The notes: a model not told the origin generated them from the letters alone. 64,000 nt of DNA from Eudorina sp. 2006-703-Eu-15 (GCA_003117195.1 BDSI01000171.1:124001-188000); one strand, 5' to 3'. Counted from the stretch's first letter, positions 49,182 through 61,732 are shown. Program-made: numbers and translations.

Positions 49182-50714
49182 GCCCTACTGCGGCTGTCCT
49201 GCACCGCTCGCCGTATATCTCTTGTTCGTCCGCAATCCTGACAGAATTACCCAACCCCGCGTCCAATCCCATATGTCCGCCGCGCCACGCACCACCATAG
49301 GTTTGCTTTGACATTTGTCCATTGACCCGTCACCGTTATTCTACATCTCCACATCTTCGCGAACCTTTTTTGTTCTGCAAACTTTGTCGGTGCGTGTTGT
49401 TTTCATGTTTTCCCGTTGCAGGTTAATATGATAATTATATTGGTGTTTGGTTTGGGTCGGGCGGGTCTCTTCTCTAACCACATACACACACGACAGCGAA
49501 ACCGCCGGCCCCAGCCAGACATAATACCTCATCACACCACCCACGGAAGGCACGCAGCAGGGCCACCGCTCGCTGGCGATGACACGCACGCACGCTGCTG
49601 GCACTGTGCGTGGCCGCGTCCTCGAATCACCCGTCCACCTTTTTCCAGATGTATGCATGGAGGTTCTCGCATATACATGCATGTGTACGCATCCCGGACA
49701 ACATTGCGACCTCAAGCGAGCGTGGTCAGACACATGACGGATGGACTGTCGAGCTGCTGGCCCCCGCCGCAAGTACGTAACGAAGCCCGCTCGCTCGTTA
49801 GTGATGCACGACGACCTACAGCATAGCACCCGCATGCATGCGGCGGCAGTCCCAAGCTAGGAACAATTCAATTCACGCAATCACCCACCTTGACGGAGAT
49901 GTTCAGCGGGAAGCACAGCCGGTTGTTCAGCGCGATTTTGTGCCAGACGAGGAGAGGCGGCGGCAAGGTCGAGTTGGCCGAGTAGTTGGAGGAGGTGAGG
50001 AGGTCCATTCCGGGTGTGGACGAGGGGATGTCCTCTCGGTACCAGGTCAAAATGATGCCCGTTAGGTTGAGTACGACACCCGGTGCTAGCCGCAGCTGCG
50101 TGGGGGATGGGTGGGTGGGTGGAAAGGCGCAAGGGTGGTCACCTAGGCAGCTCAGTCTAGCTAGGCAGCTCAAACATGCATGTGTTCATCTATGGTTGTA
50201 TACAGTACGCACGCATTAAACATGATATGTATGGGAATTGCCGCACGCATCCGTCCGTCCGCTCGCAAAATAATCGATAGTGCAGTGGGACCGTCGCATC
50301 GCTCGGTGAACGGCAACGTTACGCTGTAACGGAAATGGAGTGAGTCGACCAACACACCTTGTTCTTAACGAAGCTGCCATTAATGGCTGGCAGGTCACCG
50401 ATGGCAACCTTGTCCGGGTTGCCAAGTACTGTGATGTTTCTGTCCAGGAGGATTGGAACGACCATTCCCTGCCAGTCTCCCTCATCTAATGTGATCGATG
50501 CATCAACAACGATTTGCACGTTGTCGGGATTTGCGAAGGCGAGTGCAAACTCTCGACCATTTGAGACATGCACCAGCCAGTCAACTGTCATAAGCTCTGA
50601 AGAAACAGCTGAATGGGTGACGGTCGATGCGAGCAGCACAAGGAGCGCACCGAAGGTTCCGCAGGCTTGGACAGTGCTCCTGACGCCACCAGAGCAACAT
50701 ACAGTCATTTGCAT
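42419..50714 (-). CDS. Receptor-like protein kinase, TKL type
   Basis: Exons on the - strand: 50714-50358, 50095-49889, 48433-48013, 47815-47644, 47034-46698, 46273-46205, 45999-45739, 45415-45341, 44965-44909, 44403-44341, 43591-43573, 43025-42985, 42706-42419. They total 2367 nt in phase, giving 788 aa. A signal peptide (GALLVLLASTVTHSA) precedes an ectodomain of about 280 residues with nine Asn-X-Ser/Thr sites and several Cys. A hydrophobic segment follows at about 314-352 (FLAVVIVVTVFFLVI), then RRRKRR on the cytosolic side. The kinase domain is complete: GVGSFGQV (508-515), K528, HRDLKPDN (629-636), DFG (653-655), PAYLAPE (674-680), DIYSLAVLLWE. All catalytic residues are present, so it should be active. 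The segment around APPRICLVMELM and the C-lobe resemble TKL kinases. The ligand is unknown. Starting exon 3 at 48436 adds one Gln. Confidence 0.93.
43573..43591 (-). other. 19-nt microexon of the receptor kinase
   Basis: It encodes PAYLAP and the first base of the Glu of the APE motif. It has a CCACAG acceptor and a GTAAGC donor. Without it the activation segment is lost and the frame breaks. Confidence 0.85.
49081..49104 (-). repeat. Dispersed repeat, TTAATGAGAAGCCCACCC copy 4 (reverse)
   Basis: It directly abuts the (CA)n tract at 49102-49178, so on the - strand the order is (TG)n then the core. It lies in intron 2 of the receptor kinase. Confidence 0.65.
49102..49178. repeat. (CA)n microsatellite, ~38 units
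   Basis: Uninterrupted CA dinucleotides over 77 bp. Confidence 0.97.
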
Positions 50715-52620
50715 AAGGAGGCAGAGCGTTTCTAGGGAAAGAATCCGTCAAGAAAAAAGCGTGGCGTAGTCGCTGTTCTTGCTCAATGTATGGGAAACGA
50801 AATGATTCATGGTATAAGACAAGTCTCGTGTAAAGGTCTAGCAGTTTACACATATTTGTTTGCATAATGCATTCAGTCATCAAGCAAAGGAATGGCGCGA
50901 CATCGCAGCTCGGATCTCGTACGAAAGTGTGTATTAAGAGGATTAATCATATTTTCAATGTTGTCTGTTTGAGTCTTACTTTATAAGGTCTTATGGCCGG
51001 CTCGTCGGTTCATGAGCTACTTACTGCCTACTTGACTCGTCTGGACCGCACAAGCTTGAAGCCTGTAACACCAAAACTGCAAAGTGTGTGTTTCAACAAA
51101 CCTGCGATATTATTTACTGAATTTCCGTAAGTGTAATCATCAGCTGACCAGAAAGTTCTCCTGCATCGACGGCAAACGTTTTGTACTCCATTAATCTTAA
51201 TCACAAATGCTATGGGTAAATGCAGCTAAGAAGTATTGAAGGGATGGAACGGGAGAAGTTGTAAAACTCGTATGATCCGTTCAGGTCATTTGGACCAATG
51301 TAGTACTGAGTATTCGGTATATGACAGTCGAAACGGTGCGGCCATGTGCGGTCGTTTGGGAACAAATAAGTTCTTTCCGCCTAGGTACCAGAGCACTACC
51401 TTACCGGCGATTCGTGGGTATTATTAATGTTGTGTGGACCCCGCAGTATACCGTATGACTACATAGTTTGTTACTACAGGCTGCTAACTAAAAGGCATGG
51501 CCCGAAAAGAGCGGCAATTTGCATGCCAGATGCAAAGGGAGGTGCGCTGACATGGACCTTACACTGCTGGAGAGCAAACCCACGCGAGCAACGCGAGCAC
51601 GTGGTGTGGAACGAGCGAAGCTTCGGCTGTCGCCGTTGGCTGTCACCGATGACCCGGGGGGTCCGCTGTAACATCCTTCATAATAAACGCGAGCCACGCG
51701 AACAACGCGAGCGCGCCGGCACGACGCCAGGCAGCGCATAGCAGTCGAAAGGGGCCGCGCGCGAGCGGCACCGAACAACTAACAACCTCGCTCGTCGCGC
51801 CACGGCGTCAACCGCCCGGCGCCCAAGACCCGCAAGCCGGCCCAACAGGGCGGCCGCAGGGCCAGCGACAAGACCGCCGCAACTGACCCCGAAACCCCTA
51901 TGCTTCCCAGAACGAAAAGCCGAAAAACGGGAACAGGGGCACCACAATCCAAAAAAAGGGGGGTACGTAGTGAAGGGAGAATGGTTGAGATAGTTGTGTG
52001 TTATCAAGGAGAAAAGCTGAGCCGCGAAAAAACAGACCCGTGTCCAGCAATGCAACCGACGACTGAGACCGAGACCAGAGTTACCAATATGCCAGGGCGA
52101 AGTATGTCGACCATAAGTAGTCCCAAGGTGGTGTAGTCCGTGATGCTGTGGCGCCCCGTATCGTTGTCGAGCGCCGGTGGGCGCCGTTACGCCAGCAGAA
52201 GTAGCGGCTATGACGCCGTAGGCTAATGCAGACGAAACTCGACTAAACTACCTACTGATCCTAAGGTGCAGCAAAAGCAAGGGCGTATGCGTCAACAGCG
52301 CGTGCGATGCCGACAGCAAGCAAGTGCCCGGCACAACCGTCCCAGCCCGTGCAGAAGGAAAAAGATACTGACCTGAATGCAGGAACGGGAGCACCAAGCG
52401 AAGCAGCACCGTCAGTGGTTATCGAAGCGAAGTCGGAGGACATGCAAGGCGCATGGCAAGACAGGGACACACGTGAGCGCGACGGGCCTAAAAGTTGTTA
52501 GTAAGAAGGATAAAAGGAGCAAAGGAAATGGAATGCAAAGATGCGGGTGCCGAATATGCAGTGATGTGCCGGGTACGAACGCGGTCAACTGCCGTCACAG
52601 CGCAGGGGCAAAGAACTAAT
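50715..52620. other. Upstream of the receptor kinase; AT-richer, then retroelement-like debris
   Basis: 50.7-51.5 kb is AT-richer and may hold the kinase promoter. At 51635-51685 a fragment matches the retroelement remnant at 55155-55195. Beyond it, 51.7-52.6 kb has short Arg/Lys/Gln-rich open frames, one ending in a Cys cluster (CGCRICSDV, 52547-52575), which could be broken retroelement sequence. Confidence 0.4.
51635..51685 (+). mobile_element. Fragment of the retroelement seen at 54.8-55.9 kb
   Basis: It shares CTGTCACCGATGACCCG and GGGGTCCGCTGTAACATCCT with 55157-55193, with few differences. In the longer copy this part encodes AVTDDPRGPL. Confidence 0.55.
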
Positions 52621-52628
52621 CGCAGATG

Positions 52629-52830
<202 letters not shown>

Positions 52831-53278
52831 AAGGGGCCTCTGTCCCCTCGCTCTCAACCTAGGGCGCGTGCCCGATCCCCGAGGATCGGTGACCGCTGTG
52901 CCCCCTCAAGGGAGTGGGCGAAGGCCCATCCCGGGCGGTCTGCGCCTCGCAGTCCGCTGTTCAACCTCCTCAAGTCCTTGCAGCACCCAGGGCGCGTTTC
53001 GGAGGCGCGCCCCTGCTTGGTGCGGTAAAACTAGCCTGGTCCCGCGTCCTAACCTAATCGTAATAGCTAGGGTTGCACCCTCCGGCAGGCCTGCCTGCCC
53101 AGCTGAGCCAGAGCGAGGCGGCTCGCACGCGTCAGGCCTTGCTGGGTCCGGGTATGCAGTCGGGTGCTCCATGATGGGGCTATGGTTTGCACAAGGCAGC
53201 ACATCACCACGCAAGCTTCCCTGTCGTACACCCCTTCCCGTCGCAAGCGGCCCTCGCCTACACGTCCCGCTCGCTGCC

Positions 53279-53550
<272 letters not shown>

Positions 53551-54689
53551 CGAGGAGACACAGCACGGGACCACAAGGGTGCCGTGCACCCGGGGCCTCT
53601 AGCCCCATCTAAAACGCGCCACGAGGTCAGGCACCAAGCCAGCCTGCCTTTATAAAGCCGATCACGGGGCCAACTCAAACAAAACCCCTACACGTTCAGC
53701 GCAACCAGCCGAAGGCCAGGCACACACGGCAAAAGCAGACCACGCAACGGAGCGAGCACTATGCAGGTGGCACGGCTCCGATCCTCCTGGGAAAGCAGTC
53801 GCGGCCACGCGGCGGTCCAACCAGTGCGTTCTTACGGTGCACAGGGCTGGGCAATCTGGCAGGTAAAGTACGCATAAAAGCGACATGAACCAGGCTGCCA
53901 TAAGAGAGGTCAGGTGTACGGCTTCCGTTACAAACCTCATAATTACTACGAATGCTTCGCTCCTTTGGGATTAAACGACAGGCAGGTATCACATACCGGT
54001 TATATTAACAAACACGCGTGCACGGGAAGTTACGACATCCTGGTACGTTGTATAATACATGTGGTGATGAGTCCGTCCCAGTGAATGAAAAGTGTGACAT
54101 TGTCCATTTATGTAACTAGATACATTGAATAACCAGATACATTGTATCCTAACCCATCTATCTGCAAAAGGATTTGCAACAATCCCGGATCTGGAAGGGT
54201 GCCCGCTGGGTGCCTCCGTGCGTGCGTTAGTTGAATGGAATGCAAGCTGCGCCTAATAATGAACTGCAGCCTAGATCCATTCAGCATTTATAACTATCCA
54301 GCACGTTGCCACACCGGTACCCCCTCATGTACGTATGAACTAAGTACCTGGCACATACGTGTGGAGTTGTGGACCTATGTAACACGAGGCTGGAAAGAGC
54401 AATTAATGCTAAGGGGCTCAAGTTTCTGATAAAACCCAGTCCGTGCCTCGTTGGTCATACACGGTCATACATCATCAGTGCTACCTTAAATCGCCGCCCA
54501 GCTTTAATTGGGGTTTAAGGTAGATGTGTTGCTGAAGCCTGGTCCCATCCGTCAGACCTCGCCAGGACCCGAGCAAACCCGCCGCGCCCTGCCTTTGCAC
54601 CTGTCACCAACTTGCCACCCACGCACAATGGGACCCGACCCTGACGCCAGCCGTTCCCCAGCCCACGCGCACCTCACCTCACCGATGCT

Positions 54690-55925
54690 GTATGGCCTTA
54701 GCCAGATGCCTATCGTTGAGGACTGTTGGCCAAGCGGTTCCCGGCTCCGGGACACGACAGACGGATGGGAGCGGAACAAGGACGGATGTGGACCCCCCCG
54801 GGCAACATCGCCGGGGTTGGGCCGCCTTCGTAGGAGAGTGCTTGGGGGTAGGCGCAGACGGGTGGCGAGATTGGCACTGGTGGCGGGAATGCGACGATGC
54901 CCTGGAAGCGCTTCGACAAGACATCCCGTCTGGTTGGTGGGACGCCGCAGAGGTTGCCAACCGAGGCGAACCCGCTGGAGGGGGACGAAGTCACGGATAT
55001 GCTGGTGAAGCACACGCATAGGGTGCGTGGAGGCTGCAAACTGGCACTCCACGAGTACATGGTACGGCACTTGTGGAGCCTGTCCGGTGCGCCATGGTGG
55101 CGCCAGTTCGTTTATGCAGTGTATGGTGAGGAAGCTTTGGCCGTCGCCGGGGCTGCTGTCACCGATGACCCGCGGGGTCCGCTGTAACATCCTTAATAGT
55201 ACGGCGCTACAGCGGCACGGGGTCGGTGAGGGGAGACGAGTGACACACACACACACATTTATTTTGGGCGCCACTCGGCCCCTCGCATGCATGTCACGCA
55301 CTCCTGTTCTGCCTGCTTAAATAATACACATTTTGTCTGGAGGGATGGAGGATGGAGGATGCCGATCCCCAAGTGCAGAGGATGGTTTATTTCAAGGGTG
55401 AGGGAAAAAACGTGCAGCAGAGAATGTGGACGGAGGTTAAATGGGAAAATGTCAATAAGGAGGCATATTGGCGGCTGGCGCTCGATGGGATCCCTGTGCT
55501 GGGAAACTCGCACATGGGGGGGCCCGGCTGTGGCCCCTTGCGGGTGCGGGACATACCCTGGACGGAACCGGGGTGATGCGGCCAACGCCGAGGCAACACC
55601 ACTTTTGGGGCTATGGGGTGGCCCAAGTACGCACGTAGTTGCACAGATCGAGGCAAGACTAGGAGGGAGGGAGCATTCATAGACATACAGCAAATGTGGC
55701 TGCCCCAGCCCCTCTGGGGGATGCAACAGTGCTTGTGGGACATTGACGTCTTGGCGGCAATAAGTGCCATGGAAACGGGCCGGCGCGCTCCAGGGCCAAG
55801 GACGGCAACCCGCAATGAACGGATGGAGCTGAAGGGATGGCCGCCCGGCGGGCGGTGGCAGAGTTTTGGAGCCGGGTCTACGACTTCGCAGAGCTGGACA
55901 GGCAAGCCGGGGAGGGGTTAGTCCC
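54690..55925 (+). mobile_element. Degenerate non-LTR-like retroelement, C-terminal part
   Basis: Consecutive frames, broken by at least two frameshifts and stops, read DWHWWRECDDALEAL, RLPTEANPLEGDEVTDMLV, EYMVRHLWSLSGAPWW, YWRLALDGIPVLGNSHMG, HHFWGYGVAQV, LAAISAMETGRR and AARRAVAEFWSRVYDFAEL. The Cys/His pattern followed by HHFW and a Trp-rich helical end is familiar from the C-termini of algal retroelement polyproteins. No reverse transcriptase motif is visible. It is clearly inactive. Assignment to a named family is not possible here. Confidence 0.5.
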
Positions 55926-56009
55926 TGTTATTAGTCCGAGGTGGGGGCTACACACCCCATGTTGAAGGTGCGTGCAGGATGACCGTGTGGTGTGCCGCGG
56001 CCCTGTACA

Positions 56010-56700
56010 TACAGCCAGGCCAGGATTATTCGCTGTCGTCCAGTGGCCGCAAGAGTGTTGGGCCGCAGGGTGACGGGACGCACGATTGTGTGATATTCGT
56101 CTAGACCATTGGCGCCCTCGTTAGGGGGCGGAGGTACCAGACCGGCTTGGGACGTCCAGTGGCCGCAGACAGCTGGGCTGAAGGGGGTTATTACAGTGGA
56201 CCTCGCCCGCGGGTCATCGATCGGTACAAGCCGCAGCCTCCGCACCACACACATAGGGCAAAACCGAAACCGCGCCACGGTAGGTGCTAGGTGGTGCATC
56301 GGACAGGCTCCACAAGTGCACCGAAGCACACACCGCACCCACTCTACCAAGGAACCACCCCGTTCCGGAGGGCCGTCCATAGCCGAAGATCAAGTCCGCT
56401 CAGGGGGATTTAGCCACCTGGGCGCCCTATTAGCAATCGAACCACGCACCACCCCAGCCACGATCGGATCTCGTCTCCGGCGGTGGCCTACCTGTAGTCC
56501 TGGAAGGCGACGGGGGCTCGCGAGCCACCATCAGGGACCTGTCCGGACGTCCCAAGCCGGTCGGGTACCTCCGTGCCCCAACAACGAAGGGGGCCAATGG
56601 CCTAGACGGATATCGCCCCGTCCCGTGACCCATTACTTGATAACGGCCACTAGGCTTCGGCTAAGTACGTACCCTGGCTGGCCTGACGCCATATACACAT
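56010..56700. mobile_element. Inverted-repeat element (possible foldback/MITE)
   Basis: An imperfect inverted repeat has arms at about 56014-56165 and 56533-56697. Shared blocks include ACCGGCTTGGGACGTCC, CGTCTAG-CCATTGGC and TGACGGGAC/GTCACGGGAC. The 370-bp interior has no gene. No terminal duplication could be defined. Confidence 0.5.
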
Positions 56701-58022
56701 GCAGTAGTAAAAGTGCCTCGCTCGGCCTAATCGTGATTCCGTAGGTGCACATTCTGCGTCCCTGAAAACGAAGTCATTCATCGTACTGGTCACGTACAGT
56801 AGTAGCTAGCTAGTAGTATTTGCCGTGCTTGTACAGGAACGGCATTCTCAAACACCCGCCAGCTCGTTTTGAGCTGCTCCGCAGTAGATAGACACAGGGG
56901 CAGTATGTACGCGCGGCACGCTCTCGACCCTGCTGTCCGGCTTGCTGCTGACTTCCATCAAGCTCCCCGCCAACACGTATCCGAACCAGCCATCCAGTGT
57001 GTAGGCAGCAGGGTGCCGCCGGCTTCCTGTAAGCCAGAAAAAGAAAGGGAGCCAGGCAGGCAGGGCGCTTGAACAATCAAACGGGCCACATGCATGCTTC
57101 GTTTACAGACAACAAATGGAATAAAGTGTTTTATGACATTCGTATATATATTATGCGCTTTGCTTGACACGAAACAACTCCGATGGGTACAACCCTGTGG
57201 ATTGCTTGCTTCTGAGAGGAAGGTTACCGGAATCGCGAGAGAGGCGCCTCTAGTAAGCGCCATCTATCAAGGAGGACGCGGACACAAGCGTACAGCCGGC
57301 AGCTGCCGTACATAGAAGGGAAACACAGGCACCCCGGAAAACCAGGGAAACCCACATACCCAGATAGAGAAACCGCCAACGCCCCCCCCGCCGAACCTAC
57401 ACCCACGCAAATCGAACAGACCCGGCCCCTCCAAAAACACAAGCACGCAGGCTACCGACCTGGCGCGCGCCCTCCACCAATCAAGCAAGCACGTTCACAG
57501 TACACAACACTGCGTGGCGCACAATCGAGGGCCGGGAGGATGTCTTCTACCCCTAACAGGAAAACAAACCCCCTAGTGTTTTGGGGCGTAACCACACCGA
57601 GCATACATCCAGCCAGCAGCCGCCTGGCAAAGTCCTTCATCAGCATAAGTTATCGGCGACTGGCAGCGTCATGGTCGGTCGGTCCAGCGACGGTAGGTCA
57701 GGCGGCAGGGCACTATGATCCGCACTCAACAACTCAACATCTCCTCGAGCAACATGGCAATTGCTTGTATTGGGCAACAAGTTTGGTAAAAGGGTCATAT
57801 CATCAAAAGACACGCTTCGCCACGCTCTAACGAATGAGAATCCAGTTCCCGGGGCCCAGCCAGTTTACCCCCCAACAAACGAACTTCGCAGGAACCTCTG
57901 GATTCGCATGTAGAACTCGGCTAGCTGGAGTAGTTCTAAGCCGGTTCCACGTACGAGGCCAGCAGCCCGCTGCCACCGCGCGATTCTGTAATGCAAGGTT
58001 ACTAACCCTGCAGGGTCGATTA

Positions 58023-58057
58023 TAGGGACTTATACTGTACTACAATATAAGTCCCTA
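58023..58057. repeat. 12-bp stem hairpin
   Basis: TAGGGACTTATA and its complement, with an 11-nt spacer. Confidence 0.8.
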
Positions 58058-59308
58058 CAATAGCTAGACCATGCACAGCATCTCGAACAGCCTCAATGCG
58101 TGTCAGTCACAGCCACCCTGGCCGGTATCCTCCATCCCCTCTTCACTTTCTTTCGTAACACTTAAAACTCCAACTACCATTACCACCACTACGTGCGTCG
58201 ACATGGGCACGTCCAAAATTGTATATTCATGCACAGAAACCGCAATCTGTAGGGTGGGGTGGAGAGGGGTCGGGTGTATGTGCCTGCACACAGCCAGGAG
58301 AAGATAGAATCCGTATAATCCGGAGGTACGTACCGCAAGAAACGACGATGCGACAGGACGGAGGGAGCGCGCACGCAGCACGCCTGAAGGAACAAGTTCC
58401 ACAACGCAGCAGCGAAGCATTCACAGCCATAAGCTGCCACCAGCAGTTTTCTCAAGACTTGACGGCGGAGAAAAAGAACACAGCAATGAACGTCCCCCCT
58501 CTACCCCCTCAGCAGGCAGCTCTCGGCTGCCACTCGGAGTAAATACGTATGTATGCATCCACATATATATAAACCGTCATGACGTCACAAAGATCATCAC
58601 GCCATTGCTCATTGCATTGCACTAGGTGACACTTGTAATAACGGGCAACCCACTATATTTGCACCCCACAGGAGCACATACACCGCAGCAGCCGTGAATG
58701 GCATGGGCGACATGATAATGTATGTACGGTATTGATAAGAACATGAAAGCGTGGGTAGCCCCGCCCACAAGCAATAATATCTCCTACCACTCCGACCCGA
58801 TCTCGGTCGGTATACCCGCCCGCATCCAAATATATGTCAATAATCAAGTTTGCAAAACCGCAGAACGTCATGTTAGCTGATGTATGTATGTGTTGGAAAC
58901 GCTGCAGTGTCGACCGATGTCGCAGTACGGCAACGGATGGCCGGCGGCCGCCTGGGAACCTAAGATGTTGCCGAGAAAACGTAAGTACGTAAGTCGCCTC
59001 AAACCAGGCAATCAAGTTCTCCTTACCACAGCCGCGCCCGTAAAACCACGTCGCCAACCCTGGTCTACATACCGCTGGCAGCCGTTCCGTCAGACATCCG
59101 TCGCTCGGTGTATGAGCTCCATTGGCACTGAATCGGTGTCCGAAATCGGTATCCGAAAGCAGTATGCAAGCCCCACTGACTTTCCAAGCCCCTGCGCCGA
59201 CGGTAACCTTGCCAGAGACTGTATGTAGCCAGCTGCAGTGGCGCCGTCCATGATTATACCCAGATCCATCCTTGGGCCATATGAATCCTCCACCAGACTA
59301 ACCGGACC

Positions 59309-59640
59309 AAGGCCGGTGTTATGTGCTGCGCGTTGAAACGACCCGCCAGAAACGAACCTCGCCAACGAAAGCCGGTAGCTACACCATCCCAGGCCCTCAC
59401 GCACGGACACTAAGACCAGGGCACCTCGCTGGCATTCAGCGGGTGATTGTGAGTGATGGCGGGCTCGCTCATGCAGATGGCCAGACATACGTGTATGCCG
59501 ATCTATCCGCCGATATATACCATCCTAGATAAGTAAAACCGCCGTCCGAACACTTGCCGCCGGCCTATCTAGATAGAGCTGACAGCGCACGCACACACAA
59601 CAACTGCCATGCTCCGCCCAGTCGAGCGATTGGTACGGCA
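59309..59640. repeat. Segmental duplication block A, copy 2
   Basis: Counterpart of 36948-37260, same orientation, with small insertions and deletions. It lies about 2 kb from the paralogue 2 exons, as copy 1 lies about 3 kb from paralogue 1. Confidence 0.75.
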
Positions 59641-61214
59641 GCCCACACAACGAACATCAACATCGTCATCACCATCAAGCAAGCAAGCAGCTCGCGGTGA
59701 GACGTGAATTGAGGTAGTGCTGGAGCCGCCCGCCCGGCAGGTACCTAGGCGATAGAGGAGGAGCGAGGAAGAGAGTCACAAGCCTCCCATCACGCACCTC
59801 AGCTCAGGCTCAGACAGAATTGTTTCTAGACTGTCACGCACGTGCGCAGGGCAATCAAGGAGCGGCGTGCGTGTCCGAGCCCGGCACGGTTGTTACCAGG
59901 TAGGCATCATCGCCCGCCGCTGCTTGAAGTCGAGCTGGCAACATCTGTGCTGCCAACACCTGCCTCCTACCCCGTAACGAGATATAAATAAAGAGGAAAG
60001 GAAAGAGTAGGTTTGCGAGGAAAAGGCCCGCCCTCGTCCCACCACTACACACTAAGGAGTGAAAGATTGACCACGAAGGTCAGGCTCTCGGTCGTCCATC
60101 CGTCTATTCCGTCCTTGCTTAGCAATCCTAATCGGTGCTGATATATTCGCACAACGACCGGAGAGCCCCGGGCCAGTCATCAAGAGTCAACAATTCTGCA
60201 GGACACGGTGGTCATTTAATAATTACGGTAAACCCAACAGTGAGCAGGAACACGCCCCAACGCCCCCTCCTAGGACCAGGACAAGTCACCGCGCGCCCGG
60301 TCAAGTCCAAGGGCGATAAAAAAAGAAATGTGTGAGGTCTCCTAGTGTAGTGAGTGAGCAAGCGTCAGCCTTATCAAAAGCTCATCCTTCGAAATTGATG
60401 CGCCTGTACAAATACACAGGGCAGTACGGCAGTGTGCTTTCAGTGTTTTCTTTCAGGTAGGCAGCTCTAGACACGCACAGCTGCAGAACCTGACGTCCTC
60501 AAATTGCGACCCGCGGTATCCACGCACATGCATCGATCGACCATGAATCGGGACTATCGGCCCCTGCAAGCAAGTCTCTTCGTTCTTAACAAAAAAAGTC
60601 ATCCGTGCGCCTTGAGAAGCATGCAAGTAAGAGGGGCATAAAAATATAACAAATGCCTGAAAAAACACCGCCGATCTGGCCTTTTAGTAAACACCCGTTG
60701 TCACGCGCGCGTCACGGTCGATGACGGAGCCACCCTCCCTCGTTACTCTCCGCCGCAGGGCCGGCGACACCGACCCACCCGCCGCTGCCACGAAGCGCTT
60801 CAACCAAGGACGACGGAGCTAACCACACTACTGCTACACCAGGCCGTCACCATTCGTTGATCCATCCATTACACCGGCAGTATGATAATAATCGGCCGAG
60901 CGGGGGCCAGGGCGGGCAACGCTCCATTCATCATACGGGTGTGCATCATGAAAATGTCGTGGGCGTTCGATAATGCATTAGTCGAGCGGCTGCTGGATGG
61001 GTATCACCCGCCTGGCCCCGCCGTCCTTGCCAAGACATACTGAACACACTAAACACACACGAAATGGTTTCAGTGTTTCTGGGTCTCCGTGCGCATATAT
61101 ATCTCAACAACCGGTTGCGACCCAAGTGATAGAGCTCTCCTGCTGGGGATGCCGGCGGCGGAAGCGGTTGCGAGCCCCGCCCCCAAGCTGGCTGGCAGCA
61201 GCCTCTGCCGCAGC

Positions 61215-61576
61215 AGCAGTGTTGTATCATGCCTTATCAGAAAAGGACCAGCTGGCAGATGCCTTCCAGTGACATCTCATGATACTTATCCAGGATCGTT
61301 ATACACTACAATTATCCCCCCTCAGCAGGGAGCGTCCTCGCGCCCGGTCAGGCACCGGTAGGATTCGAACCCTCACGGCCTAGTCTTGGGTCCGCCACCT
61401 CCCAAGTACTAGCAGTAACCGCCCCCTGCCCAGGTGACAAGGGGGATTCGAACCCGCGCGACCAGGTCTCGATACCAAATTGTTGTATCATGCCTTATCA
61501 GAAAAGGACCAGCTGGCAGATGCCTTCCAGCGACATCTCATGATACTTATCCAGGATCGTTATACACTACAAGCAG
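61215..61576 (-). mobile_element. TRIM: miniature LTR retrotransposon
   Basis: Two direct repeats of 91 bp (61220-61310 and 61481-61571) differ at one position and run TG...CA. They are flanked by a 5-bp target duplication AGCAG (61215-61219, 61572-61576). Read on the - strand, the first LTR is followed after two bases by TTGGTATCGAGACC, close to the primer site for initiator tRNA-Met. The second LTR is preceded by the purine run GAGGGGGGATAA. The internal 170 bp have no coding capacity. The paralogous site near 40215 is empty. The element is therefore non-autonomous and recent. Confidence 0.93.
61353..61459 (-). other. Two tRNA T-arm-like boxes inside the TRIM
   Basis: GGTTCGAATCC occurs twice on the - strand (about 61360-61371 and 61444-61455), each in a stem-like GC context. 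No complete cloverleaf or good A box was found, so these are not annotated as tRNA genes. Confidence 0.6.
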
Positions 61577-61655
61577 CTGGGGAAGTGCAAGGTTCTGCCT
61601 CCGGGATGCTCGCCAGCAGCGTCACATGCGTCGGCGCGCCGCCGCCCCAGCTGAC

Positions 61656-61698
61656 TAGGTTGCCCGGGCTCGAGGAGTGGGACGGGCCCCGCGCATCA

Positions 61699-61732
<34 letters not shown>

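Larger units (their letters stand above)
56701..61082. other. Gene-poor region
   Basis: No supported gene. It contains duplication block A copy 2 (59309-59640) and a small hairpin at 58023-58057 (12-bp stem, TAGGGACTTATA). A - strand stretch near 60480-60590 (GPIVPIHGRSMHVRGY) faintly resembles the kinase ectodomain around GMVVPILLDRNITVLG and could be a relic. Confidence 0.45.

Noticed and set aside
61353..61459. tRNA genes on the - strand suggested by GGTTCGAATCC
   Set aside because: No anticodon arm, D arm or acceptor stem could be paired; the boxes lie inside the TRIM element.
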